From positions 1-64,000 of the forward strand of contig CAWCLK010000009.1 of assembly GCA_963796225.1 (NCBI GenBank): a stretch of 64,000 nt of DNA, given 5' to 3'. The stretch comes from CAWCLK01 sp963796225 (GTDB taxonomy: Bacteria; Actinomycetota; Nitriliruptoria; Nitriliruptorales; Nitriliruptoraceae). Both the position numbers and the translations under genes were made by a program. Of this stretch, positions 48,979 through 59,292 are shown one piece after another. The notes below the pieces were generated by a model. It worked only from the letters and a program-made list of their open reading frames with translations. It had not been told where the DNA came from and did no database searches. Numbering within the stretch: the first letter of the stretch is position 1; each line of letters starts with the position of its first letter.

Positions 48979-49959
48979 GAAGTCTCGCACCAGCACACCC
49001 TGGGCGAGGAGGCCGTCGAAGACGGTGCGGGCGTGGGCGACCCGGAACAGCAGGAAGTTCGCCGTCGAGGGCCACACGTGGACGCCGTCCAGGGCCTCGA
49101 GCCGGTCGCGGACACGGTCCCGCTCGGCGGCCACCCGTTCGCGGTGTTCCAGGAAGGCGACCTCCTGCTCCAGCGCCACCTCGGCGGCCACCTGCTTGAT
49201 GGCGTCGAGGTGGTACGGCAGGCGGACCCGGCGGATGTCGTCGATGACCCAGGCCGGTCCGTACAGGTACCCGAGCCGGAGCCCGGCCAGCCGAAACGCC
49301 TTGGAGAAGGTGCGGGAGATCACCAGTCGCGGCAGCTCGTCGAGCAGCCCGACCGCCGACACCGCCTCCCCCGATCCGTCCGCCGCGAACTCGACGTAGG
49401 CCTCGTCCACGACCACGAGCGCGTCGGGAACCGCGTCGTGCAGCGCACGGATCCGGGAGATGTCCACCGGCATCCCGGTCGGGTTGTTGGGGTTGCCCAG
49501 CACCACGATGTCCGGCTCGGTGGTCGCCAGCGCGTCGACCGTGCCGTCGGACCAGGCGAACTCGTCGTCGAGGTCCACCTCGACGACCTCGGTCATCGTC
49601 ACGCGCGCGAGCACCGGGTACATCGAGTAGCCCGGCCGCACCGTCGCCAGGCGACGGCCGGGACCGCCGTAGGCCTGCAGCAGCTGGCTGAGCACCTCGT
49701 TGGACCCGTTGGCGGCCCAGACCTGCCCGACCGGGAGGTCCACCCGTCGGCCCAGCAGCTCGCGCAGGCGCGTGTGCGGCCGATCCGGGTAGCGGTTCAG
49801 CTCGAGCCGTGTGATCCGGTCGGCCACCGCCGTCAGGTACCCGGGCGGCGGCGGCTCGGCCGTCTCGTTGGTGTTGAGCCGCACGGGCACGTCGAGCTGC
49901 GGCGCCCCGTAGGGCTCGAGGTCGGCGAGGTCGGGGCGGACCGGGATGCGGTCGCTCAC
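48877..49959 (-). CDS. hisC: Histidinol-phosphate aminotransferase, copy 2
   Basis: Identical in protein sequence to the copy at 44044-45126; the one base change I found (CGG to CGA at an Arg codon) is silent. All PLP-enzyme motifs are intact, and it keeps the 4-bp overlap with hisD copy 2 and the convergent overlap with the truncated kinase 1. Confidence 0.95.
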   Translation of the reverse strand: MSDRIPVRPDLADLEPYGAPQLDVPVRLNTNETAEPPPPGYLTAVADRITRLELNRYPDRPHTRLRELLGRRVDLPVGQVWAANGSNEVLSQLLQAYGGPGRRLATVRPGYSMYPVLARVTMTEVVEVDLDDEFAWSDGTVDALATTEPDIVVLGNPNNPTGMPVDISRIRALHDAVPDALVVVDEAYVEFAADGSGEAVSAVGLLDELPRLVISRTFSKAFRLAGLRLGYLYGPAWVIDDIRRVRLPYHLDAIKQVAAEVALEQEVAFLEHRERVAAERDRVRDRLEALDGVHVWPSTANFLLFRVAHARTVFDGLLAQGVLVRDFSTKPRLEGCLRVTIGTRAENDAFLDALARILRD

Positions 49960-51263
49960 GCCGGGCCGCCGTCCTCGAGGCGGATGGCCACGGCGCGCCC
50001 GTGCGCGGGCAGGTCCTCGGCCTCGGAGAGCGTCATGACGGACGGGGCGAGGTCGGCCAGGGCCTCCTCGTCGTACTCGACCCAGTTGACGGGGACGAGG
50101 AAGCTGGCCGTCGACAGCCCGCCGGCGAACCGCGCCGTGCCGGAGGTCGGCAGCGTGTGGTTCGGTCCGGCGGCGTAGTCGCCCAGCGAGACGGGCGTCG
50201 GCGTGCCGATGAAGGTCGTCCCCGCGTAGCGGATGCGCTCGGCCACGCCTCGCGCGTCGCTGGTGTGGACCTCGAGGTGCTCGGCGGCGAACAGCTCGGC
50301 CACGCGCACCGCCTGGTCGATGTCGTCGACCAGCGCCACCGTGCCCTGGCCGTCGAGGGCCGCCTCGACACGCTCGCGGTGCCGCGTGCCGGTGACCTCG
50401 TCCTCGAGGGCCGCCTCGACGGACTCGACGAGCTCGGGCGCGGTGGTGATCAGCAGGCAGGTGGCCAGCTCGTCGTGCTCGGCCTGCGCGACGAGGTCGG
50501 CGGCGACCACGCGCGGCTCGGCCGTGCCGTCGGCCACGATGGCGATCTCGGTCGGCCCGGCGTACCCGTCGATGCCGATGCGACCCTCGGCTGCCAGCCG
50601 CTGCTTGGCCAGGCTGACGTAGAGGTTGCCCGGGCCGACGACGAGGTCGCACGGCGGCACGCTGGCGGTGCCGTAGGCCATGGCGGCGATCGCCTGGGCT
50701 CCGCCGACCCGGACCACGCGGTCCACGCCGAGCAGTGCGGCCGCCGCCAGGATGGTGCGGTTGGGCCACCCGTCGTCGCCGGACGGCGGCGTGCAGAGCA
50801 CGACCTCGTCCACCCCGGCGACCTGGGCCGGCACGACGGTCATGATCACCGTCGAGGGGTAGACGGCCTTCCCGCCGGGCACGTACACGCCGGCCCGCTC
50901 GACGGGGCGGTGCCACTGGCCCATGCGGGCGCCGTCGCGGTGGTCCTCCCAGTCCTTGGGTCGGGCGCGCTCGTGGAACCAGCGCACCTGGTCCGCGGCG
51001 CGTTCCAGCGCCGTCCGGAGGTCGGGGTCGAGGTCGGCGAGCGCCTGGTCGAGGACCTCCGCCGGCACCACGAGGTCGTCGACGTCGAGGCCGTCGAACC
51101 GACGTGTGAGTGCCCGCAGCGCCTCGTCGCCGTCGTCCCGGACCGCGGCGAGCGTGGCGTCCACGCCTTCCCGCGCCGCCGACAGGTCGACCCGGGGACG
51201 GGGCAGGCGGTCACGCGGGTCGGAGCGGTCGCCGCGAAGGTCGAGCACGGACAGCCGGGGCAC
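49956..51263 (-). CDS. hisD: Histidinol dehydrogenase, copy 2
   Basis: Identical in protein sequence to the copy at 45123-46430, with two silent changes seen (an Ala codon near 50106 and an Arg codon near 51207). Complete and probably active. In this copy the upstream kinase 2 has its full promoter-proximal region, so this is more likely the ancestral hisDC arrangement. Confidence 0.95.
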   Translation of the reverse strand: MPRLSVLDLRGDRSDPRDRLPRPRVDLSAAREGVDATLAAVRDDGDEALRALTRRFDGLDVDDLVVPAEVLDQALADLDPDLRTALERAADQVRWFHERARPKDWEDHRDGARMGQWHRPVERAGVYVPGGKAVYPSTVIMTVVPAQVAGVDEVVLCTPPSGDDGWPNRTILAAAALLGVDRVVRVGGAQAIAAMAYGTASVPPCDLVVGPGNLYVSLAKQRLAAEGRIGIDGYAGPTEIAIVADGTAEPRVVAADLVAQAEHDELATCLLITTAPELVESVEAALEDEVTGTRHRERVEAALDGQGTVALVDDIDQAVRVAELFAAEHLEVHTSDARGVAERIRYAGTTFIGTPTPVSLGDYAAGPNHTLPTSGTARFAGGLSTASFLVPVNWVEYDEEALADLAPSVMTLSEAEDLPAHGRAVAIRLEDGGPA

Positions 51264-51299
51264 GGTGGCTTCCTCGGGAGCGGGGCGCCGCGAGCCTAC

Positions 51300-53629
51300 T
51301 CAGCCCTCCGAAGCCACCCGTAGCGAGACCGAGCGCGGTCGTGCCCGGGGCAGGGTCAGCGTGAACGTCGCCCCGAGCCCGATGTCCGAGGAGAGCGTCA
51401 CGTCCCCGTCCATGCGCCGCGCCAGGGTCCGGGCGATGGTCAGTCCCAGGCCGGGCCCCTGGGTCCGGGTCAGGTGGTTGCCGAGCCGCTCGAAGCGGTT
51501 GAAGATCCGCTGCTGGTCCCAGGGAGCCACACCCGGCCCCTCGTCACGGACCACGACCTCGACGTGGTCCGCCAGGGTGCGCACGGTGATCTCCACCTCC
51601 CCGGCGGTGTGCTTGAGGGCGTTGGAGACCAGCGAACGCACGATCCGGACCAGGGCCACCGAGTCGGCGACGGCGGTGACGTCCGGCTCGACCAGGACGG
51701 AGCACCGGGACAGCTCGTCGGCCGCCTCGACCTGGACCGCGTCGGCGACGACGTCCGAGATGGTCAGCGGTTCGGGGCGCAGCTCGAACTGGCCGTGGTC
51801 GAGCTCGGCGACCGCGAGCAGGTCGGAGATCAGGGTCTCGAGGCGCAGCAGCTGGGTGCCCATGGCGCCGTGGATCGAGCCGAGCTGATCGTCGGTCAAC
51901 GCCGTCCGTGGGTTGCGCAGGGTGGCGAGGAATCCCTTCAGCGGGGTCAACGGCGTACGCAGCTCGTGCGAGACCGTGGCGATGAAGTCGGACTTGAGCT
52001 CCTCGACCTCGCGTTCGCTGGTGACGTCGCGGGCGACAAGCACGACGCCCCGCGTGGTCCCGTCGGGGTTGCGCACGGGCGAGGACGTGCACTGCAGTCG
52101 TCGCCAGACCCCATCCGCCCGCAGCGCCTGCAGGGACAACGACTCACCGGCGTGCTCGCCAGCCATCGCCTGCGACATGACGTGGTCCCCGGTCGGGGCG
52201 AGCTCCGCCCCGGCATCGTCCTTCAGCCGCAGCACGGCGTGCCACGGCTGCCCGATGGCGACCTCCGGCTCCACCCCTGTGATGCGCGCCATCCCCGGGT
52301 TCCACGCCTCGATCGTCCCTCCGCCAGGACCGACACGATGCCGTCGGTCGCCGCGCCCAGGATGTCGTTGAGCTTGGTCGACTCGGCCTCGAGCCGCGCC
52401 CGCTCCTCCTCGACCTGGTCGAACAGGGCCATGTTGTCGAGCGCGACCGCGAGCTCGTTCGCGATGGCCGAGAGCAAGCGTGGCGTCCGACTCGCCCCAC
52501 GGTTCCACGCCGCGCCGGCCACAGACCGCGACAGCGCCCCGACGGCTTGTCCGTAGCGACCGGACGGGCGCCGCGACGGTCTCGTCGTCGGCCCGTGCCT
52601 GCACGCCATCGACGACGAGCCTCTCCGCGCGGCGATCGCCGTCGGCAAGGCATGCCCGATCGCGGCAGACGCGTGGCAACTCGTCCAGACGACGACTCCG
52701 GTCGGCGTCGCCTCCCAGTCGCCACTGCTGACCGCGGTGCCGGCCCGCAGGACGAGCTCGCCACGCTCGCCCCGAAGACGCGCGCCACCACGTGTCGAGG
52801 AAGCGCCGACGCCCTCGTCCCGCCGCGGGCAGGTCGAGCAGCACGTGCGTCGTCGTCGTTGAGCGACTCGGCACGCCGCTGACCCCTCGACCGCGGCGGC
52901 ATACCCGCGATAGCCCACGTACATGGCCGAGCATGAAGGCCCGCAGCGCAGCGATCGCGACGAGCACGAGGACTGCGACCACGGTCGCGAGGACGATCCC
53001 GTACGCCGAGGTTCCCGGCGAAGGTGACGACGCCGAGAGTCGACCCACTCTCGGACGAGCCGCGTCGCCGAGCCGTCCGACCGAGACCGATGGAAGAGCT
53101 CCGTCATCAGACGCGATCGAGACCGACCTCGAAGACCAACGCAGCCGCGACGACCGCCGCGACGACTGGCTGCGGCGATCGGTCGGGCGACGGTCGACCC
53201 GGCGACGAGCCAGGAAGACGAGCGCTGCCGCCGCTGGTCTCGAGCCCGCTCCTGGCCACTGTTGAACACCGTCTTCAGCAGCGACTGCGACGGCATGCGA
53301 ACGACCGATGGCCGATGGCAGGGACGTGCGCCACGATCAGCAGGGCACGGACGCTGCCATGGCCGATGCCCGGCGAGCAGCAGCGCGAGGACGACACCAC
53401 CCTCGAGCGGTGAAGGCCTGCGTGCCCCCGTCACGCTGAGAACCGGATCGGCAGCAGCGCGGCACCAGCGGCGGCGAGGACGAAGACCGCGAGCGCCGCG
53501 TCCACGACAGCGCCGCCGACACCTGCGACGGCCAGCCGCCCAGCGAGCAGCACGCCGGCCACCCCGGCGGAGGCCGCGTAGCCGACCAGTCCTCTCGACG
53601 GTGCGCCGCGTGACCGACCCTCGGCGCAT
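51300..53629 (-). CDS. Sensor histidine kinase 2, copy 2, with membrane and GAF domains; several frameshifts
   Basis: About 770 residues if frames are joined. An N-terminal multi-helix membrane region is spread over three frames (VLLAGRLAVAGVGGAVVDAA, LLKTVFNSGQERARD, YGIVLATVVAVLVLVAIAAL). A GAF-like domain (RGERGELVLRAGTAVSSGDW), PAS, H-box SHELRTPLTPLKGFL and HATPase follow. One break is clear at about 52318 (CCC where copy 1 has CCCC). The ATG at 53629 is a tentative start; no good ribosome site precedes it. Upstream of hisD copy 2 by 36 bp. Error-prone consensus and true decay cannot be told apart without reads. Confidence 0.7.
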
Positions 53630-53661
53630 GCAGCACGGCACGGACGTCACCGGTCAGGACC

Positions 53662-55423
53662 TCAGTCCACTGTCCGGTGATACCAGGTCAGGCTCGTCAC
53701 CAGCCGTACCCCACCAGGAGGACCCCCACCAGGACGACCCCACCACGACGAGCCCCACCACGACGACCCCCACCAGGACGAGCCCCACCACGACGACCCG
53801 TACCAGGACGACCCGGTCCAGTCGGTCGTCGGCGAACTCCGTCGGCGTCGAACGTCCTCGAGCTGGGCCGTCGTGTCGCCGGTGAGGTGGAACGACCTTG
53901 TGGAGCAGGTACGCCAGCGTGTTGAACAGGCCGCTGGTCGAGACCTGGACCTCGAGCGACCCGCGGTCCGCCTCGAGCGAGCCCAGGCCCGCTGGAGCGG
54001 ACGACAGTGCCCTGGCTGCCCGGCGCCGGCGTGGCCGTCGGCGGCCGCGCGCGACGTCGAGCGCCCCGAAGCCGTCGACGTTGCGGTCCCAACCGGGCCC
54101 GGCGCCGCCGAGGAGGTCATCGCCTCCTTGACCTGGTCCGGGGTCCAGTCCGGGTGCGCCTGCCGCAGGAGGGCGGCAGCGCCGGAGGCGACACCAGCGG
54201 CGAAGGAGGTCCCGGAGCCGCGGGCGTAGGTCAGCGTCGAGGTGGGAGTGCCGGGTAGTCCGTGTCGAGCCTCGACCCGGGCGCGATCAGCGAGACGAGG
54301 TGCGAACCGGGCGCGACGATGTCGGGCTTCTCGAAGCCGTCCGCGATCGACGGGCCCGAGCGACGAGTAGCCCGGCGACGTTGTCGTCACCGCGCGGTGA
54401 TCGTGCCGTTCGAGTCCGTGGCGCCGACCGTGATGACGAGCGGGTCGTCGGCGGGCTTGGGGATGCGCCCCGGCCCCTGCGTCACCGAGGTTGCCGCCGG
54501 AGACCACGACGACGATGCCGGCGTCCCAGGCACGCTCGACGGCGTAGTTCAGCGGCGAGAGCAGCTGGGGCTGGTCGGAGTCGGTGCCGAGCGACAGGTT
54601 CAGGACGCCGATGTCGTAGACGTCCTTGAACGACACGACGTACTGGATGGCCGCGAGCACGTGGGAGATGTCGGCTCGCACCGTTGCGCCCGGCGATCTT
54701 CACCGGGACCACGTGGGCACCCGGGCGCGACGCCGGCGTGCTCCGCCGTTCGAAGATGCGCCGTCACCGGCGGCGATGCCGGCGATGAACGTGCCGTGTC
54801 CGTACTCGTCGGCGTCGGACGGCCGACCGGACAGGTTGGCTCCGCCCGTGCGACGCGCCCCGCGAGGTCCGGCACCTCCGAGACGCCGGTGTCGATGATC
54901 GCGATGCCGACCCCGCTGCCGTCGACGCCCGTCGGCGTGCAGCGTCGTCGGCGCCGATGGTCTCGACGAAGTGCGTGTCACCCGACGGCTTGCTGCCGTT
55001 CTCGCCGGTGTGGGCGAGCTCGACCGAGTCGTCCAGCGTCACGTGGGCGACGCCGGGCACCTCGGCGACGGCGTCGAGGCTGGCCGCGTCGACCAGTGCG
55101 CTGAAGCCGGAGATGATGTGCAGGTCGGTGACGACCTGGCCGCCGGCGGCCTCGAGGGCCTCGCGGGCGGCGTCGACGGTGCCGGGGGTGGCCTGGACGA
55201 TCACCGTGGCCGGACCGTCGGCGACAGCCGCGCGCACGGCATCGGCGACGGCGGCCGTGGGCTGTGGCGCGGAGGGACGCGTCACCGTCAGGGACGGCAG
55301 GTCCACAGGGGCGCTGGTCCCCGTCGTCGGCACCCCGGTCAGGGCGACGGCGGCGAGCAGAGCGGCTGTGAACGCCGCGAGCGTCGCCCGGGGTGAGGAA
55401 AGGCGTGCGGTCCGGTCCACCAC
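53662..55423 (-). CDS. Secreted subtilisin-like protease (S8) with Trp-rich C-terminal repeats; many frameshifts
   Basis: About 590 residues. GTG at 55423, signal sequence (RATLAAFTAALLAAVALTG), I9-type propeptide (TVIVQATPGTVDAAREAL, GGQVVTDLHIISGFSALVDA), then the S8 triad in successive frames: IAIIDTGVSEVPDL, EYGHGTFIAGIAAGDG and GSGTSFAAGVASGAAALL, with LNLSLGTDSDQPQLLSP and VVSGGNLGDAG between. The C-terminus is a run of GSSWW units. I count at least eight frame changes. The tail probably shifts once more and stops at 53654 rather than 53662. It is the minus-strand gene upstream of kinase 2. Confidence 0.82.
53709..53822 (-). repeat. 15-bp tandem repeat coding GSSWW units
   Basis: Repeats of a 15-bp unit encode (G-S-S-W-W/Y), at least five in the open frame and two more if one base is restored. 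Tryptophan-rich low-complexity tails of this kind could insert into or bind the cell envelope; there is no direct evidence here. Confidence 0.8.
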
Positions 55424-55522
55424 ATGTCTCCGGTCACGTTGTGTGCACCGAGCATGAACGACGGGCGATCGTCTGGCACCACCCAGCCGGGTGGTTTCGC
55501 GCTGACTCGACCGGTCTAGTCA

Positions 55523-55539
55523 TGGGACACGTTGTCCCA
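55523..55539. repeat. Short hairpin upstream of the second subtilase
   Basis: TGGGACA (55523-55529) and TGTCCCA (55533-55539) flank CGT. It lies 100 bp upstream of the GTG at 55423 and could be an operator or part of the leader. The region 55424-55597 has no gene. Confidence 0.35.
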
Positions 55540-55552
55540 GATTTCGCAGCGA

Positions 55553-55574
55553 AACCGCCCCGATCGGGGCGGTT
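55553..55574 (-). terminator. Terminator of dnaE
   Basis: A 22-bp perfect palindrome with 9-bp arms AACCGCCCC/GGGGCGGTT, 24 bp past the dnaE stop, followed on the minus strand by TTTCG. It separates dnaE from the subtilase gene. Confidence 0.75.
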
Positions 55575-55597
55575 CCTGTCGATGCGCCGGATGGTCC

Positions 55598-58500
55598 TCA
55601 GTTCGCCCAGGGCCGTGGCGGCGGGTCGTCGCCGAAGGTCTGCGCCCCGCCGGGCTCGGTCACGGCATCGGGTCCGAAGGCGGCCTTGAGCTCGCCGTAC
55701 AGGCCCGAGTGCCGGGTCACGCGCAGGTCGTCGGACAGCTGGAACCGGCGCAGCAGCTGGCCCCGGTCGACCAGCTGCACGTGGACCGGGACATGGCCGC
55801 GGTGGTTGGCCAGGATGTCGCGCAGCCGGCCGACGGCGTCGTCGGTGCACTGCGCCGGCGCGAACGACACGAGCAACGGCGCCCCGCGGACCTCCGACAG
55901 GTCCGGCGCCGTGACCTTGTCGGCGGTGACCTTGACCGCCTCGTCGCGCAGCTCGACCCGTCCGTCGACGACCAGCACGGCGTCCTCGGCCAGCACCTCG
56001 TGGGCGGTCCGGAACGTCCGGGGCCAGAACACGACCTCGACCGACCCCGAGAGGTCCTCGAGGTTGGCGATGAGGTAGGTCTCGCCCTTCTTCGTGAAGC
56101 GCTTCTGCAGCCCGGTGAGCACGCCGCCGACCTTGATCCGCGCCCCGTCGGACTGCTCGCGCAGGCCCCCGACGGTGGTGTCGGCGAGCTCCTCGAGGAG
56201 CCGCTCGGCGCCGAAGAGCGGGTGGTCGGACACGTACAGGCCGAGCATCTCGCGTTCGAGCTTGAGCAGCTGCTGCTTGCCGAACTCGCTGTCGCCGATG
56301 ACCACGCCGTCGTCCAGCGCCGGCCCGTCGGCGTCGTCCCCGCCGAGCATGTCGAACAGGGAGTCCTGTCCGGCGGCCTGCTGCTTCTTGGTGGCCTGGG
56401 CCGCGTCGACGATCGGTTCGAAGGCGGCCAGCAGCCCGCGGCGGGTGTGGCCGAGGTCGGAGAACGCCCCGGCCTTGATCAGGTTCTCGAGCGTCTTCTT
56501 GTTGAGGACGCTGCCGTCGACCTTGTCGCAGAAGTCGCGGAAGTCGGTGAACCTGCCCTTCTCGGTCCGGGCCCGGGCGATCTCGGCGACGATGCCGTCG
56601 CCCACGCCCCGCACCGCGGACAGCCCGAACCGGATGTCGTCGCCGACCGGGGTGAAGTCGGATTCGGACTCGTTGACGTCCGGCGGGAGCACCGAGATGC
56701 CCATGCGCCGGCACTCGTTGAGGTAGATCGGCTTGGTGTCCTTGTTGTTCTTGACACTGGTGAGCAGCGCCGCCATGTACTCGACCGGGTAGTGGGTCTT
56801 CAGCCACGCGGTCTGGTACGAGACGACGCCGTACGCGACGGTGTGGGACTTGTTGAAGCCGTACTCGGCGAACTTCTCGATGAGGTCCCACAGGTCGCGT
56901 CATCAGGCGCTGCTCGTAGCCGTTGGCCGACGCCCCCGTCGACGAACTGGGGCTTCATCGCCTCCATGAGGTCGCGCTTCTTCTTGCCCACCGCCTTGCG
57001 CAGCTTGTCGGCCTCGGACATCGTGAAGCCCGCGAGGTCGGTCGCGATGCGCATGACCTGCTCTTGGTAGACCACGATCCCGTACGAGTCACCGAGGATC
57101 GGTTCGAGGTCCGGATGGTCGTAGGTGACCTCCTCGAGGCCGTTCTTGCGGTCCGCGAAGGACAGGTGCATGTCCATCGACAGCGGCCCCGGGCGGTACA
57201 GCGCGAGCAGGGCCGAGATGTCCTCGAAGCGAGTCGGCTTGAGCTTGCGCACCAGCGCCTGCATGCCGGTCGAGTCGAGCTGGAACACGCCCAGCGTGTA
57301 GCCGGTCGACAGCATCTCGTAGGTGGCCGGGTCGTCCATGTCGCCGAGGAACGCCGGGTCGTCGAGGTGGACCTCGACCCCGCGGTTGTTGGCGACGTGG
57401 CGTTCGGCGTCGGAGACCACGGTGAGGTTGCGCAGCCCGAGGAAGTCCATCTTCAGCAGGCCGATGGCCTCGCACGCGCCCATCTCGTACTGGGTGACGA
57501 CCTGGCCGTCGTCGGTGCGAAGCAGCGGGATGGTCTCGGTCAGCGGCTTGGCGCCGATGATGACCGCGGCGGCGTGGATGCCGTGCTGGCGCTTCAGGCC
57601 CTCGAGGGTCTCGGCGGTCTCGAGCACGTTGCGGTAGGTCGGGTCCTCGCGGGCGTCGCGCAGCTCGGCGGACTTGGTGTAGGCCTCCGACAGCGGGGGC
57701 TCCTTGCCCTGCACCGGCGGGGGCATCATCTTGGCGAGCGTGTCGCCGACGGCGAAGGGCTCGTCGAGCACCCGGGCCGCGTCCCGGATCGCCGACTTGG
57801 CCTTGATCGTGCCGAAGGTGATGATCTGGGCGACGCGGTCCTCGCCGTACGTGCTGGCGGCGTAGGTGATCATCTCGCCGCGCCGACGGTCGTCGAAGTC
57901 CATGTCGATGTCGGGCATCTCGTTGCGGTCCGGGTTGAGGAACCGCTCGAAGATCAGCCCGTGGTGGATCGGGTCGACCTGGGTGATCCCGGTGCAGTAG
58001 GCCACGGCGGACCCGCCGGCCGACCCGCGCCCCGGCCCGACGCGGATCCCCGCGGACCGCGCGTACTCGCACAGGTCGGCGACGATGAGGAAGTAGGCGG
58101 GGAAGCCCATGTTGTCGATGACCGACAGCTCGTACTCGATGCGGTCGCGCACGGCGTCGGGGACCGGCGAGCCGTAGCGCTGGGCCGCCCCCTCCCACAC
58201 CTTCTGGCGCAGGAACTCGGACTCGGTCATGCCGTCGGGGCACGGGAACGCCGGCAGCAGGTCCAGGCCGAACTCGAGGGTGGCCGTGGCCATCTCGGCG
58301 ATGTCGAGGGTGGCGCGCAGGGCGTCGGGCGACGTGCTGCCGAACTTGCGCCACATCTCCTCGGCCGAGCGCAGGTAGTACTCGGGGCCGGAGAACCGGA
58401 AGCGCTTCTCGTCGGTGATGCGCGAGCCGGTCTGGATGCACAGCAGGGCGTCGTGGGCCTGGGCGTCGGCCGCCGAGGTGTAGTGGCTGTCGTTGGTGAT

Positions 58501-59124
58501 GACGGTGCGCAGGCCGAGGTCGTCGGCGAGCCGGTCGAGGATCGGCCAGTTGCGGGCCTGGTGGTCGATCCCGTGGTCCATCTGCTCGACGAAGAACCGG
58601 TCGGGGCCGAAGATGTCGCGCATGTCCGCCAGGGCCTGCTTGGCGGCAGGCTCGTCGTCGCGCATCAGCGCCTGGTTGACCTCGCCGCCGAGGCACCCGG
58701 ACAGGACGACGAGCCCCTCGGAGTGCTCGGCGAGCAGCTCGCGGTCGACCCGCGGCTTGTACCAGTAGCCCTCGAGGTAGGCCCGGGTCGAGAGCTTGAC
58801 CAGGTTCTGGTACCCGGTGTCGTCGATCGCCAGCGCCGTCAGGTGGTAGTAGCGGTCGCCGTTGGGCGTGCGGGTCTGGTCGAAGCGCGACCCGTGCGCC
58901 TGGTAGAGCTCGGAGCCGAGGATGGGGGTGACGCCCTTGGCCTGCGCCTTGCGGAAGAACTCGACCAGCCCGAACAGCACCCCGTGGTCGGTCACGGCGA
59001 CCGCCGACTGCCCGTCGGCGACCGTCGCGTCGACGAGGTCGCCGATGCGCGTGGCCCCGTCGAGCATCGAGTACTCGGAGTGCACGTGCAGGTGGACGAA
59101 ACCGTCGGTGGTGGCGTCGGCCAT
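55598..59124 (-). CDS. dnaE: DNA polymerase III alpha subunit; two close frameshifts
   Basis: About 1,175 residues, the main replicative polymerase. ATG at 59124 with GGAAGGA upstream. PHP domain HLHVHSEYSMLDGA; polymerase palm GPGRGSAGGSAVAYCTGIT and PDIDMDFDDRRRGEM with catalytic Asp residues; fingers NRGVEVHLDDPAFLGD, LALYRPGPLSMDM and YQEQVMRIATDLAGFT; C-terminal helix-hairpin-helix and OB domain (VGGVLTGLQKRFTKKGETY). Two frame changes at about 56900-56930 split the frame around the GYEQRLMTDLWDLIEKFAEY segment. In an essential gene this is almost certainly consensus error. Confidence 0.96.
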
Positions 59125-59292
59125 GCGGGATCCTTCCCGAGGGTCCGCACGGCGACCGCCGACCCAGCCGGGGTCGCGGGGCGCCGCACGCGTCGAACGA
59201 TGGTCGTGCTGGGCGTGTGCGGGGAAGGTGCTCACACGCCCGGGCGGGGACGCTAGCAGCCGCCCCCCAGCCGGCCGAGGAACCGCCTCCGA

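Larger units (their letters stand above)
47636..52468. repeat. Tandem duplication, unit 2 (about 4.83 kb)
   Basis: Second copy, starting mid-kinase 1 and ending in the GAF region of kinase 2. The kinase 1/hisC/hisD part differs from unit 1 by only about six substitutions in 3.6 kb, all synonymous by my reading. The kinase 2 part has well over ten in about 1.1 kb, mostly synonymous with a few conservative replacements (Glu-Gln, Glu-Asp, Asp-Glu), plus one C deletion near 52318. The last 60 bp before 52468 diverge clearly (NMALFDQV here, NWLLLDQV in unit 1). Confidence 0.93.

Noticed and set aside
42790..52480. Transposon or integron origin of the 4.8-kb duplication
   Set aside because: No transposase, terminal inverted repeats or target-site duplication at either end; only a few bases of similarity at the junction.
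53709..53822. CRISPR-like array in the 15-bp repeats
   Set aside because: Units are contiguous, without spacers, and in frame within the subtilase as GSSWW.
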